The translations under genes were made by a program, and so were the position numbers. The notes beneath the pieces are model-generated. The model was not told the origin of the DNA. It made no database searches and was given only the letters and a program-made list of their open reading frames with translations. Source: Zygnema cylindricum (taxonomy: Eukaryota > Streptophyta > Zygnematophyceae > Zygnematales > Zygnemataceae). Taken from it: DNA of 64,000 nt. This document shows positions 11,101 to 22,673 of the stretch, one piece after another; the stretch's first letter is position 1; every line of letters starts with the position of its first letter. The DNA is taken from NCBI GenBank assembly GCA_037447655.1, contig JBBHKE010002983.1, positions 1 through 64,000 on the forward strand, given 5' to 3'.

Positions 11101-14100
11101 CCACACTAATCTTCCTGCATTATACGTTCCAAACTAATTCATGTTTTAGATAAACGTTTGTTCCTAATTCAGTTAGGAAAACTAAAAATAGATATATAGA
11201 CGAATAAACAAATCAATTTACTTTCAAAAATATTTCAGCCCTTATTAACAAAACAAACAGTGAATTTCAAGAAACGAGAGACATTTTTTGAATCCCCAGA
11301 CCAAGTTTTCTGTTGATAATAAAAAAAAATATGAGATTTATATTCAAAATTTCTCCGGACCTCAAGTACAGAGGGAAAAAAAGGAAAAATATCTACAGAG
11401 AGAAGAAGACAAGAGTAAAAAGGAAGAAAGACAGTGAGGGAGAGAGTGAGACAAGAAGAGAAGAGGACAAATGCATTTAGTGTGCGGACAGAGAGAGGGA
11501 GAGGGAAAGGGTGAGAGAGGGCGAGGGAGAGGGAGAGGGAGGGAGGGAGGGAGGGAGGCCGGGAGGGAGGGAGGCCGGGAGAGAAAGGGAGGGAGAGAGA
11601 AAGAGAGAGATAGAGAGAGAGACAGAGAACGAGAGAGAGAGAGAGAAAAAAAGAGTGAGAGAGAGAGACCGAGTGAGAAAGAAATAGCAAGAGAGCGAGC
11701 GAGAGGAAAAGATAGCGAGCGAGAGAGAAAAAGTGAGAGAGAGAATTGTACCTCTGCAGGAACTATGAGTCGCTCTTTCGAACGTTCCGGAAGCCGGAAT
11801 CACGATTCGATTTTGTCCGATTCCCTCGGCCATCGCTTGAGCGAACACGTGGAGAGTCGATCCAAGGCCATGCTCCGACATTTTCGCCCATTCAAAAATG
11901 GCAAATTTAAGGTTTGGATCGGAACAATTTTGAGGGTTTTGATGCTTCCACAAATAGGATTGAATGTAGCGAGTCATCGACCAACTGCCGGAGTTCGAAC
12001 CGGAAACCTAGAGGGAAGGGAAGGGAAGGGAAGGGAAGGGAAGGGAAGGGAAGGGAAGGGAAGGGAAGGGAAGGGAAGGGAAGGGAAGGGAAGGGAAGGG
12101 GAGGGAAGAGAAGGGGAGGGAAGGGAAGGGAAGGGGAGGCGAGGGAGGGAAGGGAAGGGAAGGGGAGGCGAGGGAGGGAAGGGAGGGAGAGGGAAGGGGA
12201 GGGAAGGGAGGGAGAGGGAGGGAAAGGAGGGAAAGGGAAGGGAAGGGAGGGAAAGAGAAGGAAGGGAAAGGGAAGGAAAGGGAAGGAAAGGGAAGGAAAG
12301 GGAGGGAGAGGGAGGGAAGGGAGGGAAAGAGAGGGAAAGGGAAGGAAAGGGAAAAAAAATGATGGGAAGAAAGAAAAAAGGAAAAAGGGAGAGGGAGACA
12401 GTAGAGTGTCATTTTAATTGTCATGGAAAAGGACAAATGAGGTGTTCCTTTTACTCAAAAGGGGTTTTAATTTAGTTATTTTGGGATTGACAGCTATGAA
12501 GTCCTTTCCGATGTTCACCTCACTTTCAAGCTTTTACTTTCTCCCTCTCCCTTTCCTCTCTCACTTCTCACTTTCTCTTGTCGTCCTCACTCTCTTTCTC
12601 ACTTCCTCTTGTTCTCTCTCCCTCCTCTCATTTTCTCCATCTTCCAATTTTACCTGAATGCTGGTTGTCTTAGATTTATATGCCAATTATTAAAATGAAA
12701 ATCTTCCTGTTTCGGTTTTTTCAAATAAGGAACAGAATGAAAACGTAACGATAACCAAACAAAAATAAAGCAAGAACTGAAAACAAACACACTCATTAAC
12801 AAAATGGAGCGGAAAAAGAAACAAAAACGAAACAGAACAAAACAGAAACGGAACAAAAACAGAAAAAAAAAATGCAAAGTCAGCAGTCAAAAAGTGAAAG
12901 ATTCTCACCCACGGAGGATCGGCGTCTTTTAATGGCTCTCTAGGATTGAGCCACGCCGGTGGTTCGTTATTTGGGCCCCAAGAATCCAATTCTTTTCTCA
13001 CTTTTGTGACATATTCACAATCTTGCAAATGGGGAGCCAATGGGTATTCCGAACCCTTTATCCAATTTTTTTTCGGTCTTATCTCTTTATGAGGATTTTC
13101 CTTATCCAAGCGGTACATGGAGCTCCATGTCTGAATCATGTAAATAAGAAAATACGGACCATACATAAAAATTCGGAACGTTGGATTTGGAAAGAGAACA
13201 AACACGATAAGAACCATCGACGGTGATTATTCGACATTTACATTGAGAAAGAGCAATGCCAACGACATCTATACTGAGAAAGAGCAATGTCAACGATATT
13301 TTGTGTAAAAAGCCCACATGTATAGGCAAATACACCATGAGTCGGTATTAGAGTTGATATATTTTTCACCCTTCAACCCATTTGTATGTGCCTACAATTG
13401 TCAAACTTTTAATCGAAAGATTGCGATGGAAAAGTCGAGGTCTTCCCTTCCAATTGGACACTTTCAAGTGAAAAGCGGAAACGTATGCATGGAAAGATTC
13501 TAATTTAAATGGAAAAAAAAGCATTGACTCTAATAGCGATACAAGGTGTAGTACAATTATATCGAGCATTCAAAACCAGAAATAATTTATGAGTTCGCAT
13601 AATTGGTCAAGTCGTGGCCCAAAATGAGCTCTAAATTTAGCGAAGGCAAAGGAAAATCAATTGTATGTTATGAAGATTTTGGAAAGCATGAACAGAGGAC
13701 TAGGGATAATTATGAGGCATATATTAGTAAAGATTTGGAGAAAATTATGACTATGTAAAATCATGTCAAAGTATCAAAGAGCTTGCAGTGAAACTCTTTC
13801 TAGTTGGGCCATGGAAGGAGTAATGAATCAAGGCTAGGTAGGATAAAATACCAGATTCTTTTTTTTTCCTTGAAAGTATACATTGGTGGAGGACAAAAAT
13901 ATTTATTTTCCTTAAATAGTTGGCATATTATAATGTGAAAGATGAGGGCATTTTTTGTTACATTGAACGCATTATGAGCATTTTAGAATTGTTTTTCTAA
14001 TAAAAGACAAAATCTAAAACAATTAGAGATGAAATGTTTATCAATAGAGAGGAACCGAGTGTAGGCTTTGGAAAAAAATACTAGCCTGAGTTTGGAACAT

Positions 14101-15759
14101 TTGTAAACATGATGTTTTAGTCTACCCGACATTGTCAATTTCTATAACTCATAAAAGATATAACTTTATTATAATTACTCATGTGGTTTGGAGGTTCTAA
14201 TTGCAACCAAGATCAGAAAATTGTAAATTGTAAATGTGTTCATTTGTAAATATTTTTTTTATAAAAATGTCCCAAAACTATAGATAATTGCTTAGTATAA
14301 TGATAGCTTGATATCATACATAACTTTTTAACAGAAGCAAAACTTTCTTGAAATTCAAAATTTAGGACACATATATTCATATTAGCGATTTTGACCAGTA
14401 AAAGATGTCATAACGATTTTGCATGTTTCATTGAAAATTTGTGATGGTATAGCAATTTTTGTTTCTTCTAAAGGCTAATGTTTTACAAAAACCTCAAAAG
14501 ATGCTAAAACATACTGTTAGATCTTCCCTAATAGAAAGTGGGAAAAAAAATAATAATAATAATGGAAAATGCAGAAAATCTTAAGCATCACAATGGCACA
14601 GGATACTGGAACTTGAACACAACTCTAACTAATTGGGGAGTCCATGATTTCAACAAAAAGAATAAGCATTCAGGGATACGATAAACAATTAAAGTTGCAA
14701 TCTCCTCCCAGAGGGATATGTATCCATTCTATTAAAAGATGGTCAAGAACTTCATTCTCCAAATCAACATCCAAGTTTAACAAAATTCAGCGTCGGTGAG
14801 ATAAAAATAAAGCATATGGAATGTATGCAAAGAAATTCTCTTAACTCATTCTGTTTTTATCCCGTAAGCTTGGAAATTGAACCTGCAAATCGAACACCGG
14901 ACATTGGACATAGAACATCGGCCACCGAACATCGGACATCAGACATCAGACATCGCACGTCGGACAGTGGACATTGAACTTTGGACATCGGACATTGGAC
15001 ATTGGTCGTGGGACGTTGAACATAGGAAGTTAAAGACTAGGCATTGGACATTGGCCGCTGGACATTGGATATTGGACATTGTGCACTGGAAATTGGAAAT
15101 TTGTTACTGGAGAACGGATGAATTTGTCACTGGACTTTGGATGTTGGATTTTTAGACAATGGATAAATTGGATACTGAAGGACAGAAGCCTTGGATGATT
15201 TCATTGGACTACAGGGAGGATTGATTCAAGAAAAGTTCATCATACACTTCAAAATTCACATTGATTTCACACAAAATTGTAAAATGCTGCACTGTATTCA
15301 AGCAATTTTATTTGAAACGAATAAAAATATTGAACATTTTTTATTAAAAAAATTGAAACCAAAAATTGGATAAAAATCCTCAATTTGCAACCAACGACCG
15401 TAAAAGAAAATAAAAAAATCAGGCATTAAAGGAAATTTGAATGTTCAAAAATGGTAATTTTTACACATCTTCTGGAATTTTTTCATCCAATAAGTCTTGG
15501 ATCATTTTCACAGTTTGGCACGTGTGAATATTCAGCTCACCCTGTAAAGATCCTCGACAGCTGGCGAAGTCTTCGACAGCGGAGGTTGGCCATGGACTGA
15601 ATCACAATTTGACACGTCATCCGATGCATTCTGGTAAGCAGGATTAAAAGCCAAAGAGCAGTATAATGCCAAAAGAGAAAAAACAAGGCTGAGAACCATA
15701 GACACATTTACAAATGTGAATAAGGACAAAAAGTTGACAGACGACGATAGCTTGGCCAT
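8186..15759 (-). CDS. FUT8-like (GT23-type) fucosyltransferase, apparently complete
   Basis: Seven exons on the - strand: 15541-15759, 12909-13130, 11752-12007, 10562-10763, 10061-10196, 9103-9513 and 8186-8476. They join in consistent phases (0,0,1,2,0,0) at GT-AG sites into 578 residues ending TAG. Exon 1 has a short cytosolic tail and one hydrophobic segment (about residues 12-38), as in Golgi type II enzymes. Exon 3 has the HQNPQNCS and HGLGSTLHVFAQAMA blocks expected in FUT8. Exon 6 has SIHVRLSDKG (His440, Arg442). Exon 7 has CDYFVGTLGSN. Known FUT8 moves fucose from GDP-fucose to the innermost GlcNAc of N-glycans; that activity is inferred here. Length is near human FUT8 (about 575 aa), but the protein stops about 136 residues after the HVR arginine, so the animal C-terminal SH3 domain is missing. 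Exon 1 is the least certain: a 2.4-kb intron, supported by phase and by the membrane anchor. Confidence 0.82.
8876..9096. repeat. CT-rich (+ strand) tract in the last intron
   Basis: About 220 bp of ctccct/cctcc repeats in the intron between the exons at 9103-9513 and 8186-8476. On the gene's own strand it is G/A-rich and starts a few bases after the GTAAGG donor. Confidence 0.9.
9690..9776. repeat. GA microsatellite in intron
   Basis: A gagaga / gaggga run of about 85 bp inside the 9514-10060 intron. It is pyrimidine-rich on the coding strand of the - strand gene. Confidence 0.9.
11400..11743. repeat. GA/GGGA-rich tract beside a splice donor
   Basis: Purine-only low complexity (gagaga, ggga, gagcgagc variants) immediately downstream, in gene orientation, of the donor GTACAATT at 11744-11751. 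Long open frames here on both strands (for example toward 11690) come from composition, not coding. Confidence 0.9.
12012..12357. repeat. AAGGG pentanucleotide array abutting a splice acceptor
   Basis: About 17 near-perfect AAGGG units (roughly 12016-12103) followed by degenerate GGGA/AAGGG variants to about 12357. On the gene's strand this is (CCCTT)n running directly into the acceptor (ctag at 12008-12011) of exon 11752-12007. The G-rich strand could form quadruplex structures. Confidence 0.93.
13333..13548. mobile_element. MITE, TA-flanked family (copy 2)
   Basis: A 216-bp element with ends CACCATGAGTCGGTATTAG / CTAATAGCGATACAAGGTG and TA on both sides. It sits in intron 1 of the - strand fucosyltransferase. 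The interior matches the 4701-4914 copy (a shared 'gattgcgatggaaa'-like core). Confidence 0.7.
14885..15180. repeat. Degenerate 9-bp minisatellite
   Basis: Tandem units of about 9 bp around ggacattgg / gacatcgga, heavily diverged, inside intron 1 of the - strand gene. The open frame over it (14877-15155) is repetitive and not considered a gene. The flanking 13549-14880 interval is A/T-rich intron with no other feature seen. Confidence 0.8.
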
Positions 15760-16348
15760 GTCGACGGTTTTTCTTTATATCCCTTAGAATTTTTTGTTCC
15801 TTCGGCTTATTTTTTAATTTTTCAGTCTCGTGAAGATTTGAAGAAAAATAGGTCAAGCAGCAGTAAGCATTTAGATTTGATTTCGGGAAGAATACAGAAA
15901 AGCTAGGGCAAATAATCTGCGCATCATGTCAATATTGGTTGGGCGCAAGCGCTTACGTCAGAGTGTCCAGAATAGTCCCATCGACCGTACATATTATTAC
16001 AGATTTGGCAATCGTTGACGCGAGATTTGACGATCAGTACAGTAACTTAAAGAGCTTGCAACGATTTGTAATCATCCGGCTAAAATTTTGCCGCGCTGCG
16101 AACGTCGACCGTCATGTGATAGCAAGAATCCACACGGCCGGCCAAGCGTTACGGTGACGAAACTGTGGCGACCGCATGTAAATAAGTGTTGGGGGCAAAA
16201 TTAGTGAACAAAAGCTACGTGAACTTCACAGTGTTCATTTGGTTCTTTTAGGCGTGTACGTTTTTATTTCGTGTATTTCGCCACGTGTGAAAGGTTTGTT
16301 TTGTTTCGTACGAGTTTGCTTAAGAAGTACAAGACCTTTAGTACAGTA

Positions 16349-17374
16349 CACCGCCAATCGCTATTAGCGTTGTGTACGCTAATTCCGTCCCGATTTTTTT
16401 TTTTTTTATTCTCCATTAGCGTAGTTCATTCTATTTTTTTCATAGTTCAAAAGTAGGTGACCGTATGCCCATACAATATGCCTATTGTATGCAAAACATA
16501 CAATATGGCCTTAAGACCCATATTGTATTGGCCGCAAAATGAAATAAAATAGTAACAGGGTTGAGTTGCACATGGATCGATAGAGAATTAAACGTCATGT
16601 CTAAATTTGAAAAAAAAATCGGACAGAAAAATCTTTTTCTGTGAGTTTTGAGCGACTTTTTATTCAAACCGTCAGATTCGGACGATCTGACGGTCGTTGA
16701 TGAGAGTAACGATCTAAGAAGATCACATGAAAAGCCCATAACACAACTTACGATAGGACTATCGTCAGATTCGGACGATCGGACGGTCGCTGATGAAAGT
16801 AGCGATCTAAGAAGATCACATGGAAAGCCCGTAATACAACTTACGCTAAAGGCGGCCTACAAAAGGCCTACCAAAAAACGCCTACTTTTGAACTATGATT
16901 TTTTTCTTTACTCTATTTAGGGTTAATTTTTTAGTACCGTACAAAATAGAAGTACGCCATCAGTTAATTAGTGTGGTGTACGGACAGCGTCAGACCGTAC
17001 AAATTTGTAATTTTTTAAGTGAAAAAGTATAATTAATGAGTTTTAGTAGCCGCGGACGCATGAGAATGTGCGCTTTAAAAAGGGGGTCTAATCGGGTTGT
17101 CAAATATCACGTTCGCACATATTCGTCCAGCAACCACGTTTCGACTGTGTGAACGTACTATTTGTGTACGATTTGTCAGATTTTGTACGAATATCTATAT
17201 TAGTGTAAGCATGTTTGCGACCAACATTTTTTTTTTTTAAAGACCCAAATTAGAATTATTAAACAATTAGAATGTATGTTTTTTTTCAAAATTTTCAAAT
17301 TCTTAATTAGCGTAAACCATGGTAATTATTCATATACGCTAAAGAAACTTCTACGCTAATAGCGATTGGCGGTG
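16349..17374. mobile_element. TA-flanked TIR element (copy 3), 1026 bp with insert
   Basis: Ends CACCGCCAATCGCTATTAGCGT and its near-exact inverse at 17353-17374, with TA on both sides (16347-16348, 17375-17376). It is longer than the other copies even without the 457-bp hAT-like insertion, but no coding frame is recognisable. Confidence 0.75.
16441..16897. mobile_element. hAT-like MITE (copy 1) with exact 8-bp TSD
   Basis: A 457-bp element with inverted ends CATAGTTCAAAAGTAGG / CCTACTTTTGAACTATG and an exact 8-bp duplication ATTTTTTT (16433-16440, 16898-16905), the hAT hallmark. It contains an internal direct duplication of about 98 bp (units starting near 16669 and 16767) that is single in the copy at 19819-20124. 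Confidence 0.88.
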
Positions 17375-17880
17375 TACTTTCGGTTGAGTACTGTACGGTA
17401 GTTTCATTTCACGTCTCTCCTTAATTTGTGTCCGCCGGATCTGCCCTAAAAAACAAAGTAAGTTCGGTAAGTTTCAAGTACATGGAGACGCACTCTTAAG
17501 TTCAATGTGATGTGTTGCGAATTAGATTTCAATTCTGCGGCCAAGTTAAAAGTCAACGTATGATTTCACTACGGAGTTCACATAGCTTTTGTTCACTAAT
17601 TTGGTAGAAAAAATGGGTTGCGCGCAAAACTTTTATTTACATGCGGTCGTCACAATTTTCTTACCGTTTAGATCGACCGTGTGGATTGTTGCTTTTTTAT
17701 GACGGTCGACGTTCACAAGCGCGGCAATATTTTAACCGGCTGATTACAAATTTTTGAAAGTCAAACATTTTCAGCGGAATGACCGTCGGTCCTGAACACA
17801 AGACCAAATTTAAAATTTTGTACTGATGCGTACTTGTCCTGTGCTCTTGTCACGAAACTGCCTGCGCCCAACCAAAATGC

Positions 17881-18777
17881 TAGTGTTGTGTATCGGAAAA
17901 AAACTTATCGCGATAACACCGATACCGATAGTTATCGGTTATCGAACGGTCAGAGGTACCAATATATCGGTCCGAGACCAACAAACTCCATATCGGCGAT
18001 AACTATAAAAATATATAGTACGCATACTATATTACGTTATTAAATACTGTATTATACTATTTTCATTAAATAGCGTGTCATGCCACGTGTACGATTCTGT
18101 TCCGTAATTATTAACTGGATATTATTACGGGCAACGCAGCACAGAAAACGCTGGCCGGTTAACTGTACAAAAAAATTTTACGGCAACGTACGAAATTTAC
18201 AGACAAACTGGTGAGCATGGAACGGGAAAGGACGGCGGACACAAAGTACAACGGTCGCAAAATAATATTCTGCGCGCCGCCGGAATCGAACGGACGACTT
18301 GGAATGAAAAAGTACGAGCGGACGGCCAGCGTGAGCCCGGAATGGCTCTTTTGGCAGCGTTTGCCAAAAAAGCTGACAGATTGACACGTGGCAGGTGTCC
18401 AGTGGATCCCAAGGAATAAAGGGACAAAGCCATGGCGTCGGATGTGAAAGGTACATCGTTTTTATTGTATCCGTACCAAAACAGTACAGACGTCATGGCG
18501 GCTACTGTACTTTCTGCATGTACGGGGAATAAGACGTACAGCTGAGTGTACATGCCGTACATTTATGTGTACGGCTAGTACATTTAGCTGTACGGCACGT
18601 ACATTTATCGCCAATAGCTATCGTTAACGGTGTTATCGCCGATAAGTACCCGATATTATCGGTTACTTATCGGCGATAAGACCGATAACGATATATCGAC
18701 CCAATATATCGATTATCGGAAACCCGAAAAATGGTCCATATCGGTTATCGGTAAATACTTACCGATACACAACACTA
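17881..18777. mobile_element. hAT-like MITE, TAGTGTTGTGTATCGG family (copy 1)
   Basis: An 897-bp element with inverted ends TAGTGTTGTGTATCGG and CCGATACACAACACTA and subterminal TATCGGTTATCG-type repeats. The 8-bp target duplication is CAAAATGC / CAAAATAC. An unoccupied version of the same site exists at 18959-18966 in a neighbouring duplicate of the flank, which supports the insertion. No transposase is present. A second copy is at 56741-61271. Confidence 0.85.
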
Positions 18778-19300
18778 CAAAATACACAATCTGCCTCAGC
18801 AAAACGAGATTTGTACTGCTATGTACGTAGATTGTACTATTGAAAGTAAAACATTTTCAACGGAATGACCGTCGGTCCTGAACACAAGACCAAATTTAAA
18901 ATTTTGTACTGATGCGTACTTGTTCTGTGCTCTTGTCACGAAACTGCCTGCACCCAACCAAAATACACAATCTGCCTCAGCAAAACGAGATTTGTACTGC
19001 TATGTACCTAGATTGTACTATTGTGGACGATCTGACACCGTTGTGGACAATCTGACAAAACCGCTTACGTCCAACCAAAATACACAATCTGACTCAACAA
19101 AACCCAAACTGTACTCATATGTACGTAGGCTGTACTATTCTAGACAATCTGACGTAACCGCGTGCGCCCAACCAGAATATAGTATACACAACGCTGACTG
19201 TACCGATATGGACAATCTGACGCATCACAAAGCAACGCGACAAAAGGATCCAAGCACGACTTCAATTTTAGTCCAATACATGTGCAGGATTCACACTAGA
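18778..19300. repeat. Tandem copies of transposon-arm sequence
   Basis: About 120 bp of the L2 right arm (17750-17876) recurs at about 18843-18966. A 'tacacaatctg' unit recurs at about 18781, 18963 and 19080. This is a degenerate tandem array of subterminal repeat; no gene is seen. Confidence 0.6.
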
Positions 19301-19316
19301 AACGGATGGTGAATGA

Positions 19317-20432
19317 GGGTAACCTTCCATCAGGCGTTCCCAGTAATCGTACGAACACGTTTACTGGCAGTAATATTTGTAACACCCTTCCATCAGGTCG
19401 TGCCAGTGAATGAGGTGTTCTAGATTGCGATTGGTACCACGTACTGTTGAGCCGCCCGGGAATAATCATCATTTCCAAAAGGACAAAATCGCAGCTGCGT
19501 ATGTGTAAGGGCAGACGCCGATTAAAATATCTAGTAGCGTCACGCTAATGTACAATCTGAACGTTCTTAGGGTTGTTGTGGTATCAACGGCCACTAAAAC
19601 CGTTGCAAAATTAAAGTTTGTACCAATGTCCAAGAATGTACCATTTGAACGTGAATCGCTGTATCGCACATTTATGAAGGAGACGTCACAGGATGTCCTA
19701 CAACCAAGTTTTTTTTGTCGTCGAACAGGCTGGCTATACAACCAAGAATTTTTTGTCGTCGAACAGGCTGGCTTTGATGTCAAACGGTACCCTCCATTTG
19801 CCACATGTAAGTTTATTGCATAGTTCAAAAGTAGGTGAAAGTAGGCCCATACAATATGCCTATTGTATGCAAAACATACAATATGACCTTAAGACCCATA
19901 TTGTATTCGGACCTATTCGGACCAATTAAAACATTCGGACCAAAAATTGGACCAATTAAAACATTCGGACCAAAAAAAATTATTTACACCGTCAGATTCG
20001 GACGATCGGACGGCAGCTGATCAAAGTAGCGATCTAAGAAGATCACATGAAAAGCCCATAACACAACTTACGATAAAGGCGCCGACCAAAGGCCTACCAT
20101 AAAAACGCCTACTTTTGAACTATGGTTTATTGCTTCACGTCTGTCGTGGATCGACTCTGACTTTACAAGTGGACCAAAACACGCGTCCAGTAATCACAAA
20201 CTCTCCTCCCGAGGACAATTGGAGGAGACTAGCTACGTACTGGAAAGAAGAAGCGTTTGCGTCGAAAATTGAAAATCGGACGGTGGTATTTTTCTCCAAG
20301 AAGTCTGGAGAATCTCAACGAATTTTTAGTAAACATCTTTTGTAAAAAAAAAAAAAAAAACAGTACGGCCTAGTACGGAAGGGTACTTTCTCCAGTAAAC
20401 AACACCACTTTTCGCCTGATGGAAGGTTACCC
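19317..20432. mobile_element. TIR element, GGGTAACCTTCCATCAGGCG ends
   Basis: A 1116-bp element with 20-bp perfect inverted ends and an exact TGA duplication (19314-19316, 20433-20435). It contains the hAT-like MITE at 19819-20124. The GGG start and 3-bp duplication fit a PIF/Harbinger-like non-autonomous element. No transposase is evident. Confidence 0.82.
19819..20124. mobile_element. hAT-like MITE (copy 2) with exact 8-bp TSD
   Basis: A 306-bp relative of 16441-16897 with the same CATAGTTCAAAAGTAGG ends and an exact 8-bp duplication GTTTATTG (19811-19818, 20125-20132). Confidence 0.9.
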
Positions 20433-20435
20433 TGA

Positions 20436-21175
20436 GGGTAACATTCCATTAGACAAAAAGTAGGGTTCGTTACTAGACGTCGTACGTATTCGTACAGCAC
20501 CGTACATATCCGTACCATCAATTTTTTTTTGGTCAGACGAAACATCGTTTCTGGAAAGTTGTCGTGAAGCTCCAATGATGTAGGCGTGATTCCTTACCGT
20601 TGGATGTTTCACTATTTTAGATCCGCGAAGCAATCGGGCACATCATGTAGTGGGCCCCAACTCTCATCGCCCACGAGAGTTGGGGCCCACGAGATGATTG
20701 CCATTGGTACACGTCAAAAATCAAATACATATCTACTTTGAATAAGCGATCACAGGCGTGCACGTCGTACAGGCCATGTGCCGCCTGCCACGCTGAATGC
20801 ATGTCAAGTTGAAAATATCCTCGCAGGCTCCGTCTGACATCCACCGACATTCAAGGTTTTGCCGCGACCTTCAAAGTTTGCCTCGTCCTTTTGCCATTCC
20901 GTTTCAAAATTTCGATTTCTATTTTCAAAATCAAAATCTGGCCGAAAACTTTATGTACAAATCATTAACTACCTCCGGTCGTACATATATTTAGTACAGA
21001 TATCCCATTTGTAGATTTTTTAAAGATTTTTAGAATCTGGATTGTAACCTATGTGGCGCCAATCATAATTGAGAAATGTTTGTTATTGGCCCGACATAAT
21101 GGAGCGGACTTCTATTAAACGCTGTCAGTAGACTTGTCCGTACATTTACTAGGACCGCCTAATGGAATGTTAGCC
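20436..21175. mobile_element. TIR element, GGGTAACATTCCATTAG ends
   Basis: It starts one trinucleotide after the previous element, so the two share the TGA at 20433-20435. The right end is CTAATGGAATGTTAGCC, one mismatch from the inverse. The interior includes a strong 16-bp hairpin (20650-20690). Confidence 0.65.
20650..20690. repeat. Perfect 16-bp hairpin
   Basis: Arms gtgggccccaactctc and gagagttggggcccac around a 9-nt loop (20666-20674), inside the element at 20436-21175. Its function is unknown. Confidence 0.9.
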
Positions 21176-22673
21176 TGGAGATGACGAAATGAATGCTCCC
21201 GTACCATTCATTTCGCAAAAAAACAAAAAACAGAGGCGCCAAACAGCTCGACCGCTCGGCTGTCAACCTTTTTGGAGCGTAGTGACAGACAAAATACACT
21301 TTTTGGAGCGTAGCGGCGGACAAAACATACGGTCAAGTGTGTCAAATTTTGACAACTGTGGTAAGTCATTTTCTTTTCCGGAAACCCTTTTCGGAATGCA
21401 TATTTCTGATTTAGAAGACAAATGAAGTCGCATCCCAAATGAATGATCCGTACTATAACCTTTTTTTTTTTAAATGCTAACCCATTATCAAACAGCCAAT
21501 CAAAATCATCTAAAATAAAACGTAAAAAAAAGTAAACTTAAAACTTCTTTGGAACTTTGACGAAACGTCCTCCCCCCTTCTTATCGATGGTTTGGTACAG
21601 ATGGATTTGAGTCATCGTCGCATAATCGTACGGCAACATGAGTCACATCGCGACGTTTTTGTTGACGTGAGATGACGTTAAAGGCGATTCACGTCCAAAC
21701 AAATAAAAAAGGACATTCATTTCCTCATCTCATTCATCATCCATTTCTATGTGAATCTTGTAATGAATACAAGTACAGTACCGTACACATTGTACGAAAC
21801 GATAGTTGTAATTCTGCAAGTCGATTAACGGTTTGCCATGTTGTGGGTAAGTGGAGTGGCGTAGACGAAGTGGTTTGCGACTTTGCATAACACTTTGCTT
21901 ACACGTGGTCATTATGGTTATGTTAACGAAACAACGTGCAGGCCGTATCAATTGTGGGCTTTATTATGACGGTTGACGTTCACAATCGCGGCAAAATTTT
22001 AACCAGTCAAATGCAATTTTTTCGAAGTTAATCAATTGATTGACTGTCAAATCCTGACTCATAGCCTGTTCCCACGGGAAAAAAAATCACATCCGCAACA
22101 GACGGACGTTCAAATAATGTACGGATTTCCGAGCACCGACTTTTTTGTTTTTGGAAATTTTCGGAAAACCGTACAAACTAACTTCCTCAAAAAATTGGGG
22201 GATATTGGAGTCGGGTTAAAGTAGCGTATTTCTGTGAAACAGACCAACGGTAACCCGAAAAGCTGACGTAGCAAAAATAACATCCGAACGGCTATTTCGT
22301 TGTTTTCGCGCGAAAAATCTGCAAGAATTTAAACCACCGTCGTCGTCCTTCGAACATAATAAATTTGAAAATCTGCAGGTTTGTTTTCGCGCCTTTGTTT
22401 GATGACGTCAAATCGGGTGACGTGTCACAAGACATCTTCATTGGAAGTTACGTGCCGAAATTCTGGTGTGAACAAGACCCGTTTTCCGATGAGTTTTCGG
22501 AAAATCATCGGAATGTGCAAAAAGTTACAAATGCTCCGGTGGGAACATGCTATCAATGACTCAATTGTATTAAAAGTATAGTATTGTGTACATAAATGGT
22601 ACTTTTTTTCACTGTCCGACGTAGGCGGTTGGGCCCAACAAAAATATGGCATGCCTTTATCATTTCACATAAG
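21176..22673. other. Transposon debris, no gene seen
   Basis: Contains one arm of the L1/L2 long-inverted-repeat family (about 21890-22060, with 'ttattatgacggttgacg') and otherwise unassigned A/T-rich sequence. The short open frames show no family resemblance. Confidence 0.5.

Larger units (their letters stand above)
15935..17876. mobile_element. Long-inverted-repeat DNA transposon L2
   Basis: The left arm (about 15935-16240) and right arm (about 17560-17876) are inverted copies with ends TTGGTTGGGCGCA. They share with L1 a conserved block of the type 'tatgacggtcgacgttcacaagcgcggcaa'. The interior holds the TA-flanked element at 16349-17374, which holds a hAT-like MITE. The right end of a GGGTGCGTCTCC-type element (about 17430-17497) is also visible. 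No transposase is seen. The left end lies about 175 bp upstream of the ATG of the - strand fucosyltransferase, in what should be its promoter region. Confidence 0.65.

Noticed and set aside
12012-12103. Telomere-like repeat
   Set aside because: The unit is AAGGG, not the plant TTTAGGG type, and it lies in an intron.
11471-12475. 334-codon open frame, Gly/Arg/Glu-rich
   Set aside because: It is a translation of AAGGG/GAGA repeats and overlaps a well-supported exon on the other strand.
14877-15155. 92-codon frame with His-Trp repeats
   Set aside because: It is produced by a 9-bp minisatellite inside an intron; no domain and no conservation evidence.
18197-18562. 121-codon - strand frame inside the hAT-like MITE
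   Set aside because: No hAT transposase motifs, and the other copy does not keep the frame.
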